From DTU013 sp964512095 (GTDB lineage Bacteria; Bacillota; Clostridia; Acetivibrionales; DTU013), in the NCBI GenBank assembly GCA_964512095.1, contig CAZEIH010000003.1, positions 55,031-119,030 of the forward strand: a DNA stretch of 64,000 bases, read 5' to 3'. How positions within the stretch are numbered: the first letter of the stretch is position 1; each line of letters opens with the position of its first letter. A program made the position numbers and the translations under genes. The notes under the pieces are model-generated. The model was given only the letters and a program-made list of their open reading frames with translations. It did not search any database and had not been told where the DNA came from. Below are positions 17,209 through 24,772 of this stretch, piece after piece.

Positions 17209-18200
17209 TTCAACCTCCTTGTCTCTGGCAGCAAATATGCAACCAGTATCAATAACATTCCAAAACCTAAAAAGTACTGAAACAACTGTCTATATGTATT
17301 GATTCTTCTCATATTCGTAGCGTCTCTTTTTAATTTCAAAATATCCTCCATAAGATAATCAGCCTCAATCCCCGAAACTGTTGACTCATAGAACTTACCA
17401 CCACCTTCAGCAGCAATTCTCTCCAACAGGTCTGGTTCTAGCTTTGATATTACATCATCAAAGCTTTCATCGGTTATATAGTCAATTATCTCGGTATCGT
17501 AATAGTCATATATGGGAATCTTGCCGCCCTCTAGAGTTCCCACACCAATGGTAAATACCTTTAGCTGACTGTCATTGATCTGTCTTAGTACTTCGACGCT
17601 ATTCATCTTTTGCTCTTCACCATCGCTGAGTATAATAATAACCTTGTCCGAACTATATACATCATCAAAGGACTTTTGAGCTAACCTTAACGCAGGTCCA
17701 AAATCGGTACCACCGCTACCCACCATTCTTGTATCAACCACATCTAGAAACAATCTGGCCATATTATAGTCATTAGTCAACGGCATCTGTATATACGCAT
17801 CCGATGAAAAAGGAATAAATCCAATCCTATCCCCCGGAAGATAATTCATCAAATTATCCACAATCCTTTTAGCTCTGCTGATTCTGTCGGGATATACATC
17901 TTGTGTCAGCATGCTGTTGGAAGTATCTATGAGGACATAGATATCAAGCCCTTTTGTTTTGATTTCTGTATAACCATCAAGTTTTCGAGGGCCTAGCAGG
18001 GCAAAAAATACTAAAAGCATACCGCTGGCTGTGAGGATAAGCCGGGTAATGCCAAAACGAGCTATAACATCTATCCTCAGTTGATTCAGAATCCTTCTTT
18101 TTTTCACTAAGGCCAACACCAGTATCACCAGTATCAATACTGGAATCAACACATATATATAATTTGATGGATTTCCTATTTCCAGTTTACCCACGCTCAT
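17205..18200 (-). CDS. vWA-domain membrane protein (BatB-like)
   Basis: This 331-residue protein has two membrane spans near the N-terminus (about 12-30 and 55-70), a vWA domain (about 85-290) and a C-terminal span (FLGFGMLLILVAYLL). The metal-ion-dependent adhesion site is DTSNSM with a downstream Thr and the GGTDFGPAL loop. Members of Bat operons are thought to form a membrane complex with the other vWA protein and the TPR protein that helps the cell withstand envelope or oxidative stress; the exact activity is unproven. It overlaps the TPR gene by four bases. Confidence 0.87.
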   Translation of the reverse strand: MSVGKLEIGNPSNYIYVLIPVLILVILVLALVKKRRILNQLRIDVIARFGITRLILTASGMLLVFFALLGPRKLDGYTEIKTKGLDIYVLIDTSNSMLTQDVYPDRISRAKRIVDNLMNYLPGDRIGFIPFSSDAYIQMPLTNDYNMARLFLDVVDTRMVGSGGTDFGPALRLAQKSFDDVYSSDKVIIILSDGEEQKMNSVEVLRQINDSQLKVFTIGVGTLEGGKIPIYDYYDTEIIDYITDESFDDVISKLEPDLLERIAAEGGGKFYESTVSGIEADYLMEDILKLKRDATNMRRINTYRQLFQYFLGFGMLLILVAYLLPETRRLK

Positions 18201-18419
18201 ATCTTCCTTTCATCCTGCATCTCACTTCTATCTCTATCTCATCTAGCAACTCTCATCCCAGCCCTTGACTACATAGTGGCAACCCTTGGCTGCAACGCAA
18301 GGCTTCTTCGCCACCTAGCCATCACTTCCTGCTTCACTTCACCACATGGCACACTATTCCCGTTTCACTCCCCTGCACTACCCCTTCACTACACTACCGC
18401 AGAGGCCAACTTCGCCATA
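18201..18419. other. 219-bp spacer inside the Bat operon
   Basis: An unusually long gap in an otherwise overlapping operon. It is pyrimidine-rich on the plus strand and contains TGCAACGCAAGGCTTCTTC and CCACCTAGCCATCACT, which resemble the tandem repeat units at 22.8-23.1 kb. No gene is visible. Confidence 0.55.
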
Positions 18420-19394
18420 TCATGGAATTCGAACAAACAAGAAGCGATCCAGGAAAATCCCCAGTGCAAGGAGTATCAGTGCCGCCTTTATATACCCAAA
18501 GCCAAGCTCTGTATATTCAAATACAATTCCCTGCTCAAACTCAGTTTTCTCAAGGTCGCCAATATCGGAAAATATTCCCGACAAGGAATTCGCCTTACTT
18601 GCCCGATAATATTCTCCTCCTGTCGTATCTGCTATAAACGTCAACAGTTCATCATCAATCCCTGTATCATATATCTCATATTCAATTCCGGTAGGAGTTT
18701 CATACGGAATCATGGTCTTGTCAGTGCCCACGCCCACTGTATATATCTTAATACCTAAATCTCTAGCCATTTCAGTTGCTGTCCGAGGATCAATAGCTCC
18801 GGAGTTATTTTCACCATCAGTGACCAGTATGATAACCTTCGAGACAGCGTCGCTGTCCTTAAGCCTGTTCAATCCAACTGAAATTGCCATTCCAATTGCT
18901 GTACCATCTTCTATTACCGACTCATCTCCGACATCCGCAATAGTATTCTTTAGTATGTTATGGTCTACAGTCAATGGAATAAGAGTATGGGCAGTAGCCT
19001 TGAAAACTACCAAAGCAAATCTATCACTAGGCCTTCCCATGATGAATTCGTCTATCGTTTTTTTTGCCACCTCTAATCGGTTTGGCTTAAAATCAATAGA
19101 TTGCATCGAAAGTGATACATCCAGCACAATAGCAATATCAACGCCACTCTGACTTCCAACGGCGGACTCATTTTTAATATGCGGCCGAGCAAGGGCAATG
19201 GAAGCCAATATAAGGCCAAGTACTATCAAATAGCTACCTATTTTATGGATAAAAGTTTTTTTCATGCCCTTAGCCATTAACAGTCTGACACTAGAAAACT
19301 TCATAGCCGACTTGTTTCTTCTGGACAGGTAGAAAAAAACAGCAATAATCAATGGTATAAGTAATAAAAAATACCAGTTTGAAAATTCAATCAT
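18420..19394 (-). CDS. vWA-domain membrane protein (BatA-like)
   Basis: The 324-residue protein resembles its neighbour at 17205: N-terminal spans (WYFLLLIPLIIAVFFYL and IGSYLIVLGLILASIAL), a vWA domain with the adhesion-site motif DVSLSMQS, the loop EDGTAIGMAIS and the strand VILVTDGENNSG, and a last span near the C-terminus. Two tandem vWA genes are the hallmark of BatA/BatB. Its ATG overlaps the stop of the upstream gene (ATGA), so translation is coupled. The long spacer to the second vWA gene is odd for the operon. Confidence 0.88.
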   Translation of the reverse strand: MIEFSNWYFLLLIPLIIAVFFYLSRRNKSAMKFSSVRLLMAKGMKKTFIHKIGSYLIVLGLILASIALARPHIKNESAVGSQSGVDIAIVLDVSLSMQSIDFKPNRLEVAKKTIDEFIMGRPSDRFALVVFKATAHTLIPLTVDHNILKNTIADVGDESVIEDGTAIGMAISVGLNRLKDSDAVSKVIILVTDGENNSGAIDPRTATEMARDLGIKIYTVGVGTDKTMIPYETPTGIEYEIYDTGIDDELLTFIADTTGGEYYRASKANSLSGIFSDIGDLEKTEFEQGIVFEYTELGFGYIKAALILLALGIFLDRFLFVRIP

Positions 19395-20182
19395 GACATA
19401 GCTCCTTTTTCAGCCTCAATCCTACCAACTACATCAACCAATCTACCTAGCATCTCTTTCTTTTTCTCATTAGAGGTATCCGCTCCTGTAAACTTAATAA
19501 AGTCGCTTTCTCTTAACCAATGCCCAAGCTCCACCCTCACGTTTTGCATCCGTGGAAGCCTATCCGTAATCAAAAGTAGCTCCGTCGTCGTCTTGCCTAT
19601 TATCGTACAATTATAAGCAATCCCTAGATACTCCTTGAGAAAACAAGTCAGCTTAACAAAATACTCATCATCGGTCAATAAAACACCTTCACTCTGGTGT
19701 AAAAAGCGTTGATATGGAGTCAGCTTAGCAAGACTCTTATTATGAAAACACCCCTTCAAATAAAAAACACCTGTGACAATAAATGCTGCCAGCAAAGCAT
19801 AAAACAAATAACGCCAAGGCATAACAAAGCCTAGCGTCTCAGGCCCCAAATCGCCTTCCATAGCCCCCTCTGACTGGATATCCTCAAGAGTAGAGCTAAC
19901 GACGATAACAATTTCCTTATCTCCTAGAATGACACGCTTCTCTCCCGTTTCAAATGTCCGCAGCTTAATAAGAAAGGAATCGTACTCTTTTACCAGCTCA
20001 ACAATTTCAAAAGCTCCAAACCCTTCTCTTATCACATCCTCAGTTAGCCCCTGAGAAGATATTTTTAACTCAATAATGTCACCCACATAAATATTCCGCT
20101 CTGATGCACCTGCCCCGTTGTTCATCAAGGAAAAAGCAAGCACAAGCAACATTAGAAACAGCGTGATTTTGGCTTTCCTCAT
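19391..20182 (-). CDS. Bat-operon membrane protein (DUF4381-like)
   Basis: The 263-residue protein has a signal-like N-terminus (LFLMLLVLAFSLM), a beta-rich external part of about 90 residues (YVGDIIELKISSQGL), a central membrane span (YLFYALLAAFIVTGVFYL) and a cytoplasmic helical part with YQRFLHQSEG and YFVKLTCFLKEYLGI. In MoxR/Bat operons a protein of this layout regularly sits between the DUF58 and vWA genes; I infer the same role here from position. It overlaps both neighbours by four bases. No enzymatic motif is seen. Confidence 0.7.
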   Translation of the reverse strand: MRKAKITLFLMLLVLAFSLMNNGAGASERNIYVGDIIELKISSQGLTEDVIREGFGAFEIVELVKEYDSFLIKLRTFETGEKRVILGDKEIVIVVSSTLEDIQSEGAMEGDLGPETLGFVMPWRYLFYALLAAFIVTGVFYLKGCFHNKSLAKLTPYQRFLHQSEGVLLTDDEYFVKLTCFLKEYLGIAYNCTIIGKTTTELLLITDRLPRMQNVRVELGHWLRESDFIKFTGADTSNEKKKEMLGRLVDVVGRIEAEKGAMS

Positions 20183-21000
20183 CTTTTGGCCCTTCTCCTA
20201 AAAAATTCTCTAAATGGATTCACATAATTTTCATCAGTATAAATATTAATAATGTTTTTGCCCTTCATCTCAGGCCTTGCCTCCTGCTGAAAATCCTTTT
20301 TAAGGTTATTCAGTTCAACAATCTCACCCGTCTCTAGATCCTCAAAAGCAAAGATAGCCCCCGAGGGCACATACTCCTCAGCCTTATCAACAATACGCAC
20401 CAGAATCAGATCATGGCGGTTGGAAATAACCTTCAAATCATTATCGTAACCCTCATCCAAGAAATCAGATATTACAAATACGATGCTCTTCTTCTTTTCA
20501 ATAAGATTGAAAAATTTCAACGCCTCTGAAATACTTGTATTGCTGGATTTGGGCACATACTCAAGAATTGTCTCTATTAAAGCAAGAACATGCTCCCTAC
20601 CGTTCTTGGAGGGTACAAATTTCTCAACATCTTTGGTAAATAGGACAGCCCCCACCTTATCATTGTTCATGCTTGCAGAAAAGGCCAGCATTGCACTCAC
20701 CTCAGCGATAATGTCCCTTTTCTTACCGAAGTCGTTTGAACCTGACATATCTATTAAAAGGAACATATTCATCTCACGTTCCTCACTGAATTGCTTAACA
20801 AAAACCTTGTTCTGCCTAGCTGAAACATTCCAGTCAATATTCCTGACATCGTCTCCAGGGTAATACTGCCGGATACTATCAAACTCCATTCCCTTGCCCT
20901 TGAAACCAGAGCGGTAATCACCCGTGAAGCTCTCTTCCACTAGCTTTCTAGCTCTTATCTCGATACGCCTTATCTTTTTATTAAGTTCACCAGGCTTCAC
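20179..21000 (-). CDS. DUF58 domain protein
   Basis: The 273-residue soluble protein contains the DUF58 core (YRSGFKGKGMEFDSIRQYYPGD, DVRNIDWNVSARQ) and a vWA-like fold with an intact metal motif DMSGS. DUF58 proteins are almost always encoded directly after a MoxR ATPase and are viewed as its partner or substrate. The start is GTG at 21000 with a run of G residues just before it. It follows moxR by 36 bases and overlaps the next gene by four bases. Confidence 0.9.
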   Translation of the reverse strand: MKPGELNKKIRRIEIRARKLVEESFTGDYRSGFKGKGMEFDSIRQYYPGDDVRNIDWNVSARQNKVFVKQFSEEREMNMFLLIDMSGSNDFGKKRDIIAEVSAMLAFSASMNNDKVGAVLFTKDVEKFVPSKNGREHVLALIETILEYVPKSSNTSISEALKFFNLIEKKKSIVFVISDFLDEGYDNDLKVISNRHDLILVRIVDKAEEYVPSGAIFAFEDLETGEIVELNNLKKDFQQEARPEMKGKNIINIYTDENYVNPFREFFRRRAKR

Positions 21001-21036
21001 TGTAGTCCCCCCCTTAGTGCGACATAAAGTTTTTTT

Positions 21037-21987
21037 CTATGGCAGATTCACCTTTTCCATAATCTCACTTATCAGTCTTTCAACCGTGATATCCTCTGCC
21101 TCGGCCTCGTAGGACAGAATAATCCTATGGCGAAGCACATGGAATACCATTGCCTTAATATCATCGGGGGTGACAAAATTTCGTCCCTGCATGAAGGCCA
21201 TACCCTTTGCCGCCTTAATTAGGCTGATGGATGCACGTGGCGAGGCTCCACAAGCTATATACTGGGACTTGCTTCTAGTCTTGAACACAATATTTAAAAC
21301 ATAATTCTCTATACTTTCATCTACATAGATGCTGTCAACCTTCTTTTTCAAATTGAAAATTTCATCACGGGATAGTATTGGTTTGACATCAGCCTGCTCA
21401 ACACCACCAGTAAAGCGCTGTATGATCATTTTCTCCTCATTCGCCATGGGATACCCCATCTTCAGCTTTAGCATAAAACGGTCCTGCTGTGCCTCGGGAA
21501 GAGGATATGTACCCTGCTGCTCCAGCGGGTTTTGAGTAGCAATTACAATAAACGGCTTCTCTATGATATAGGTTTCATCTCCTATAGATACCTGCCCCTC
21601 CTGCATAGCCTCAAGTAGTGCAGACTGAACCTTGGCAGGAGCGCGGTTGATTTCATCCGCAAGGATAAGGTTCGCGAAAATCGGACCCTTTTTGATCACA
21701 AATTCTCCGGTGCTCTGCTTGTATATTTCAGTACCAATAATATCAGCCGGCAACAAATCTGGTGTGAATTGTATCCTTTTAAAATCAACACCTGCTGCTT
21801 TGGCAATAACACTGGCAATTAACGATTTGCCAAGACCGGGGACACCTTCGAGCAATATATGCCCGCCCGTTAGGATACCTACAAGAATCCTGTCTACAAT
21901 ATAGTCCTGCCCTATAATAACCTTTCCTATTTCTTCCTTAAGGGCATCAATAATTTTCTTTTCCTCCAGAAAGCTGTTTCCTTCCAT
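21037..21987 (-). CDS. MoxR-family AAA+ ATPase
   Basis: MoxR ATPases act as chaperones that mature or insert metal into vWA-containing partners. The 316-residue product shows Walker A GVPGLGKS, Walker B LILADEINRAP, sensor-1 VIATQNP and arginine-finger region GTYPLPEAQQDRF. ATG 21987 was chosen because GGGGG lies eight bases before it; an upstream ATG at 22008 has no site. It is the first gene of a seven-gene operon (to 14103) with its own promoter at 22047-22075. This lead position is standard for Bat operons. Confidence 0.93.
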   Translation of the reverse strand: MEGNSFLEEKKIIDALKEEIGKVIIGQDYIVDRILVGILTGGHILLEGVPGLGKSLIASVIAKAAGVDFKRIQFTPDLLPADIIGTEIYKQSTGEFVIKKGPIFANLILADEINRAPAKVQSALLEAMQEGQVSIGDETYIIEKPFIVIATQNPLEQQGTYPLPEAQQDRFMLKLKMGYPMANEEKMIIQRFTGGVEQADVKPILSRDEIFNLKKKVDSIYVDESIENYVLNIVFKTRSKSQYIACGASPRASISLIKAAKGMAFMQGRNFVTPDDIKAMVFHVLRHRIILSYEAEAEDITVERLISEIMEKVNLP

Positions 21988-22011
21988 TCTATGTCCCCCT
22001 TGACGCATAAA

Positions 22012-22053
22012 AAAGTAGTATTTAGTTTATAAACTGTATGAACAAAATACTAC
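22012..22053 (-). promoter_or_regulatory. Inverted repeat in the moxR leader
   Basis: AGTAGTATTT and AAATACTACT flank about 20 bases and overlap the -10 element, a possible operator or early hairpin. Confidence 0.5.
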
Positions 22054-22075
22054 TCAATTTATCATGGTTTGTCAA
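22047..22075 (-). promoter_or_regulatory. Promoter of the MoxR/Bat operon
   Basis: On the minus strand TTGACA (22070-22075) and TAGTAT (22047-22052) are 17 bases apart, about 60 bases before the moxR start. Confidence 0.75.
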
Positions 22076-22120
22076 ATAATTACTTAACTTAATACTGACT
22101 AGAAGTCCACCACATCTGAG

Positions 22121-22203
22121 CAGTCAATTCGCTTCGCTCAGGAAGTCAGGTGGAGACTGAGGCGACCTATAGAGGTCGGCATCTTCTGAAGACATAGATA
22201 AAT
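22121..22203 (+). repeat. Dispersed intergenic repeat, copy E (middle deleted)
   Basis: It starts CAGTCAATTCGCTTCGCTCA and runs through AGTCAGGTGGAGACTGA straight into GACCTATAGAGGTCGG, a near-perfect palindrome, and ATCTTCTGAAGACATAGATAAA. The 45-base centre found in copies A and B is missing. Confidence 0.85.
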
Positions 22204-22377
22204 ATATTGATTGTTAACCGTCGGCAATACTGCTATTTTATGCTATAATGAATATATAACGAGACATTATGTATCCTATATCTCGTTGAAACTGCAGAGG
22301 TCAGAATATTTTCCCGTAAACGAAAAATCTCATTCTGGACCGATGCACCATAACAATATAGATGAGGCGGTGACGGG

Positions 22378-22752
22378 ATGAAGATATACAAATTGATGAA
22401 AAGTAATTTCATTTCTCTCCAAAAGGACGAAACCATCGATGTAGCTCTAGAGAAGATGAGCAACCTGAAGGTGAATGGTGCGCCGGTCATCGATGATGCT
22501 GGCAAGCTTATTGGTATGGTCGTCAAGGCTGATATTTACAGATTTTTGACCACACCTGGGCATATAGAAAAATGTCCTGTCGAATGGGTAATGACTAAAG
22601 ATGTTATCACGGCAACAGTGGATGACGAATTGTTATCTGTCGCTAACAGACTCAGAGAAAATAATATCATAGCTATGCCTGTAATAGACGACGAAACCGT
22701 CAGAGGTATGATCAGCATTGAGGATATTTTGGATTTTTACATCAATTCCTGA
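22378..22752 (+). CDS. Two-CBS-domain protein
   Basis: The 124-residue cytoplasmic protein is a bare CBS pair (Bateman module): residues 1-60 with VNGAPVIDDAGKLIGMVVKADI and 65-124 with VMTKDVITATVDDELL and IIAMPVIDDETVRGMISIEDIL. Such modules bind adenosine nucleotides, and sometimes c-di-AMP, and usually regulate a partner protein in trans. GAGGCGG lies upstream of the ATG. It is a single gene; no partner is adjacent. Confidence 0.9.
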   Translation: MKIYKLMKSNFISLQKDETIDVALEKMSNLKVNGAPVIDDAGKLIGMVVKADIYRFLTTPGHIEKCPVEWVMTKDVITATVDDELLSVANRLRENNIIAMPVIDDETVRGMISIEDILDFYINS

Positions 22753-22779
22753 ATAAAACCCACTTCTAGCAAGCGCATT

Positions 22780-23075
22780 TGCTGCTGCAATAGGGCGGTT
22801 GCACCGGCTAGGGTTATCACTGTACCAGGGCTACTGTAACACTACGCTCGCCGTTGCCCTAACTAGAGCATTCACTGTGCCGGGGCTACTGTAACACTAC
22901 GCTCGCCGTTGTCCTAACTAGAGCATTCACTGTGCCGGGCTACTGTAACACTATGCTCGCCGTTGCCCTAACTAGAGCATTCACTGTAACAGGGCTACTG
23001 TAACACTACGCTCGCCGTTGCCCTAACTCGGGTTATCACTGCTGCAACACAAGGCTACTGTTGCCTCGACTAGGC
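22780..23075 (+). repeat. 54-55-bp tandem repeat between CBS gene and pyk
   Basis: The block CTACTGTAACACTACGCTCG starts at 22831, 22886, 22940 (with one change) and 22995, giving periods of 55, 54 and 55. Flanking sequence on both sides (CTAGGGTTATCACTG, GACTAGGCTTATTACTG) is a decayed continuation. No open frame is supported. It looks like an intergenic minisatellite. Confidence 0.9.
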
Positions 23076-23135
23076 TTATTACTGCGTTAGGCCCTCGCTA
23101 CTGCATTTCCCCAACTTGGGCTGTTATTACAGCCC

Positions 23136-23198
23136 TTTATCTATGTCTTCAGAAGATGTTTACCTCTATAGGTCGGATCAGTTTCCACCTGACTCCAC
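23136..23198 (-). repeat. Dispersed intergenic repeat, copy F (short)
   Basis: In minus orientation: TTTATCTATGTCTTCAGAAG, then TACCTCTATAGGTCGG, then GTTTCCACCTGACTCC. It ends two bases before the pyk stop codon. Confidence 0.75.
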
Positions 23199-23200
23199 AA

Positions 23201-24622
23201 TTATGGTACTAACTGAACCTTCAAAATATTAGTAGTGCCGGCAATTCCCAAAGGAAGTCCCGCAGTCAGTACAACTAAATCTCCACATTTGACAATGCCT
23301 GTTTCTAAGGCCTTTTCAATTGCATGCTCGAAAAGCTCATCACTGGTCTGTTTTGCTTCAAATAAAACCGGCGTGATACCCCATGACATAGACAATTGCC
23401 TACATACCTTCTCATTTGTAGTACACCCTATGATTGTACATTGGGGTCTAAATTTTGAAATCATCCGGGCTGTGCTTCCGGATTCCGTCAGTGTAATAAT
23501 TGCTGCAGCATCCAAGTCATGTGCCGTAGTACAGGTGGCGCGGCTGATGGCATTGGGCACATTTAAAATAGTTTCTGAAGGCTCCATTTGATTAAATCGC
23601 TTTTTATAATGAATTGCCGATTCGGTGCTCACTGCAATTTTCGCCATTGTTTTGACACTTTCAACGGGATAATCCCCTATTGACGTCTCTCCTGAGAGCA
23701 TAATTGCGCTAGTTCCATCATAAATCGCATTAGCAACATCACTGATTTCAGCTCTGGTAGGCCTTGGCCTGGCAATCATCGAATCCAGCATTTGGGTAGC
23801 AGTGATGGATTTTTTTCCATGGAACATAGCCTTCTTGATTAACATCTTCTGAATTCGAGGAAGCTCATTATAGTTGATTTCAACACCCATATCCCCTCGA
23901 GCAACCATAATGCCGTCACTGACCTCAAGAATTTCATCAATATTCTCTACGCCTTCCTCATTCTCTATCTTTGCTATGATTTGGATATCCTGCCCCTTAT
24001 TCTTTTCAAGGAAGCTTCTGATATCAATTATGTCTGCTGCTGTTCGGGTAAATGAAGCTGCTATATAATCGAAATCATTCTTGATTGCAAAAAGGATATC
24101 CTCCTGATCCTTCTGGCTAAGATAAGTCATACCCAGCTTTACCCCTGGTACATTAAGACTCTTGTTGTTTTTTACAATACCATTGTTTACAACCCTACAT
24201 ATGACGTCTGTTTCTGTACATTCAATTACAGTCATCTCCACAAGCCCGTCATCTATAAGGATTCTATCTCCCTTTTTAACAATCTGAGGCAGATTTTTAT
24301 AATTTACATAAACCTTTTCTTTAGTTCCTACATATTCCTCTGTGGTTAAAGTAAATATATCGTTGGGGCGTAGCTCAATGATGCCGGTTTCAAACCGCCC
24401 AATTCTTATCTCAGGCCCTTTTGTGTCTAATAGTATGGCCACAGGCTTCCCCAGCTCTTCCCTAACCTTCTTAAGCTTATTCACAAGCTTCAAATGCTCC
24501 TCATGGCTGCCGTGGGAGAAATTGAGTCTGGCTACGTCCATACCTTCGGCTATAAGGTCCCTTAGCATCTGTTCATTTTCAACAGCAGGACCAAGAGTAC
24601 ATATAATTTTTGTTTTCCTCAT
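23201..24622 (-). CDS. pyk: Pyruvate kinase
   Basis: The enzyme converts phosphoenolpyruvate and ADP to pyruvate and ATP at the end of glycolysis. The 473-residue protein has the TIM-barrel start RKTKIICTLGP, the ARLNFSHGSHEEH loop, the signature IAKIENEEGVENIDEIL (catalytic Lys and metal-binding Glu) and GDMGVEI, the B domain at about 70-170, and a C-terminal allosteric domain ending ILKVQLVP. It lacks the extra C-terminal PEP-utiliser domain that many Bacillus and clostridial pyruvate kinases carry. The ATG follows AGAGAGG. The gene is alone; dispersed repeat copy F directly follows its stop. Confidence 0.97.
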   Translation of the reverse strand: MRKTKIICTLGPAVENEQMLRDLIAEGMDVARLNFSHGSHEEHLKLVNKLKKVREELGKPVAILLDTKGPEIRIGRFETGIIELRPNDIFTLTTEEYVGTKEKVYVNYKNLPQIVKKGDRILIDDGLVEMTVIECTETDVICRVVNNGIVKNNKSLNVPGVKLGMTYLSQKDQEDILFAIKNDFDYIAASFTRTAADIIDIRSFLEKNKGQDIQIIAKIENEEGVENIDEILEVSDGIMVARGDMGVEINYNELPRIQKMLIKKAMFHGKKSITATQMLDSMIARPRPTRAEISDVANAIYDGTSAIMLSGETSIGDYPVESVKTMAKIAVSTESAIHYKKRFNQMEPSETILNVPNAISRATCTTAHDLDAAAIITLTESGSTARMISKFRPQCTIIGCTTNEKVCRQLSMSWGITPVLFEAKQTSDELFEHAIEKALETGIVKCGDLVVLTAGLPLGIAGTTNILKVQLVP

Positions 24623-24684
24623 TTATCTACAAACCTCTCTTATTATTCTTTTAATACTATAACATTTATTTTGAAAATGTTAAT

Positions 24685-24718
24685 AGCCTTGGCATAAAAA
24701 TATTTTTATGCCAAGGCT
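24685..24718. terminator. Perfect 34-bp palindrome between pyk and the SBP-LRR gene
   Basis: AGCCTTGGCATAAAAAT is followed immediately by its exact complement. It most likely ends transcription of the SBP-LRR gene on the minus strand before pyk, although the U tract is short. Confidence 0.65.
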
Positions 24719-24772
24719 TTATCCCCATGATGTATCAGAGGGCGGAGAGGAAAGAAAGGTAGCGTGATGAAC

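Noticed and set aside
22780..23075. CRISPR array
   Set aside because: Units are contiguous 54-55-bp tandem copies without unique spacers, and no cas gene is near.
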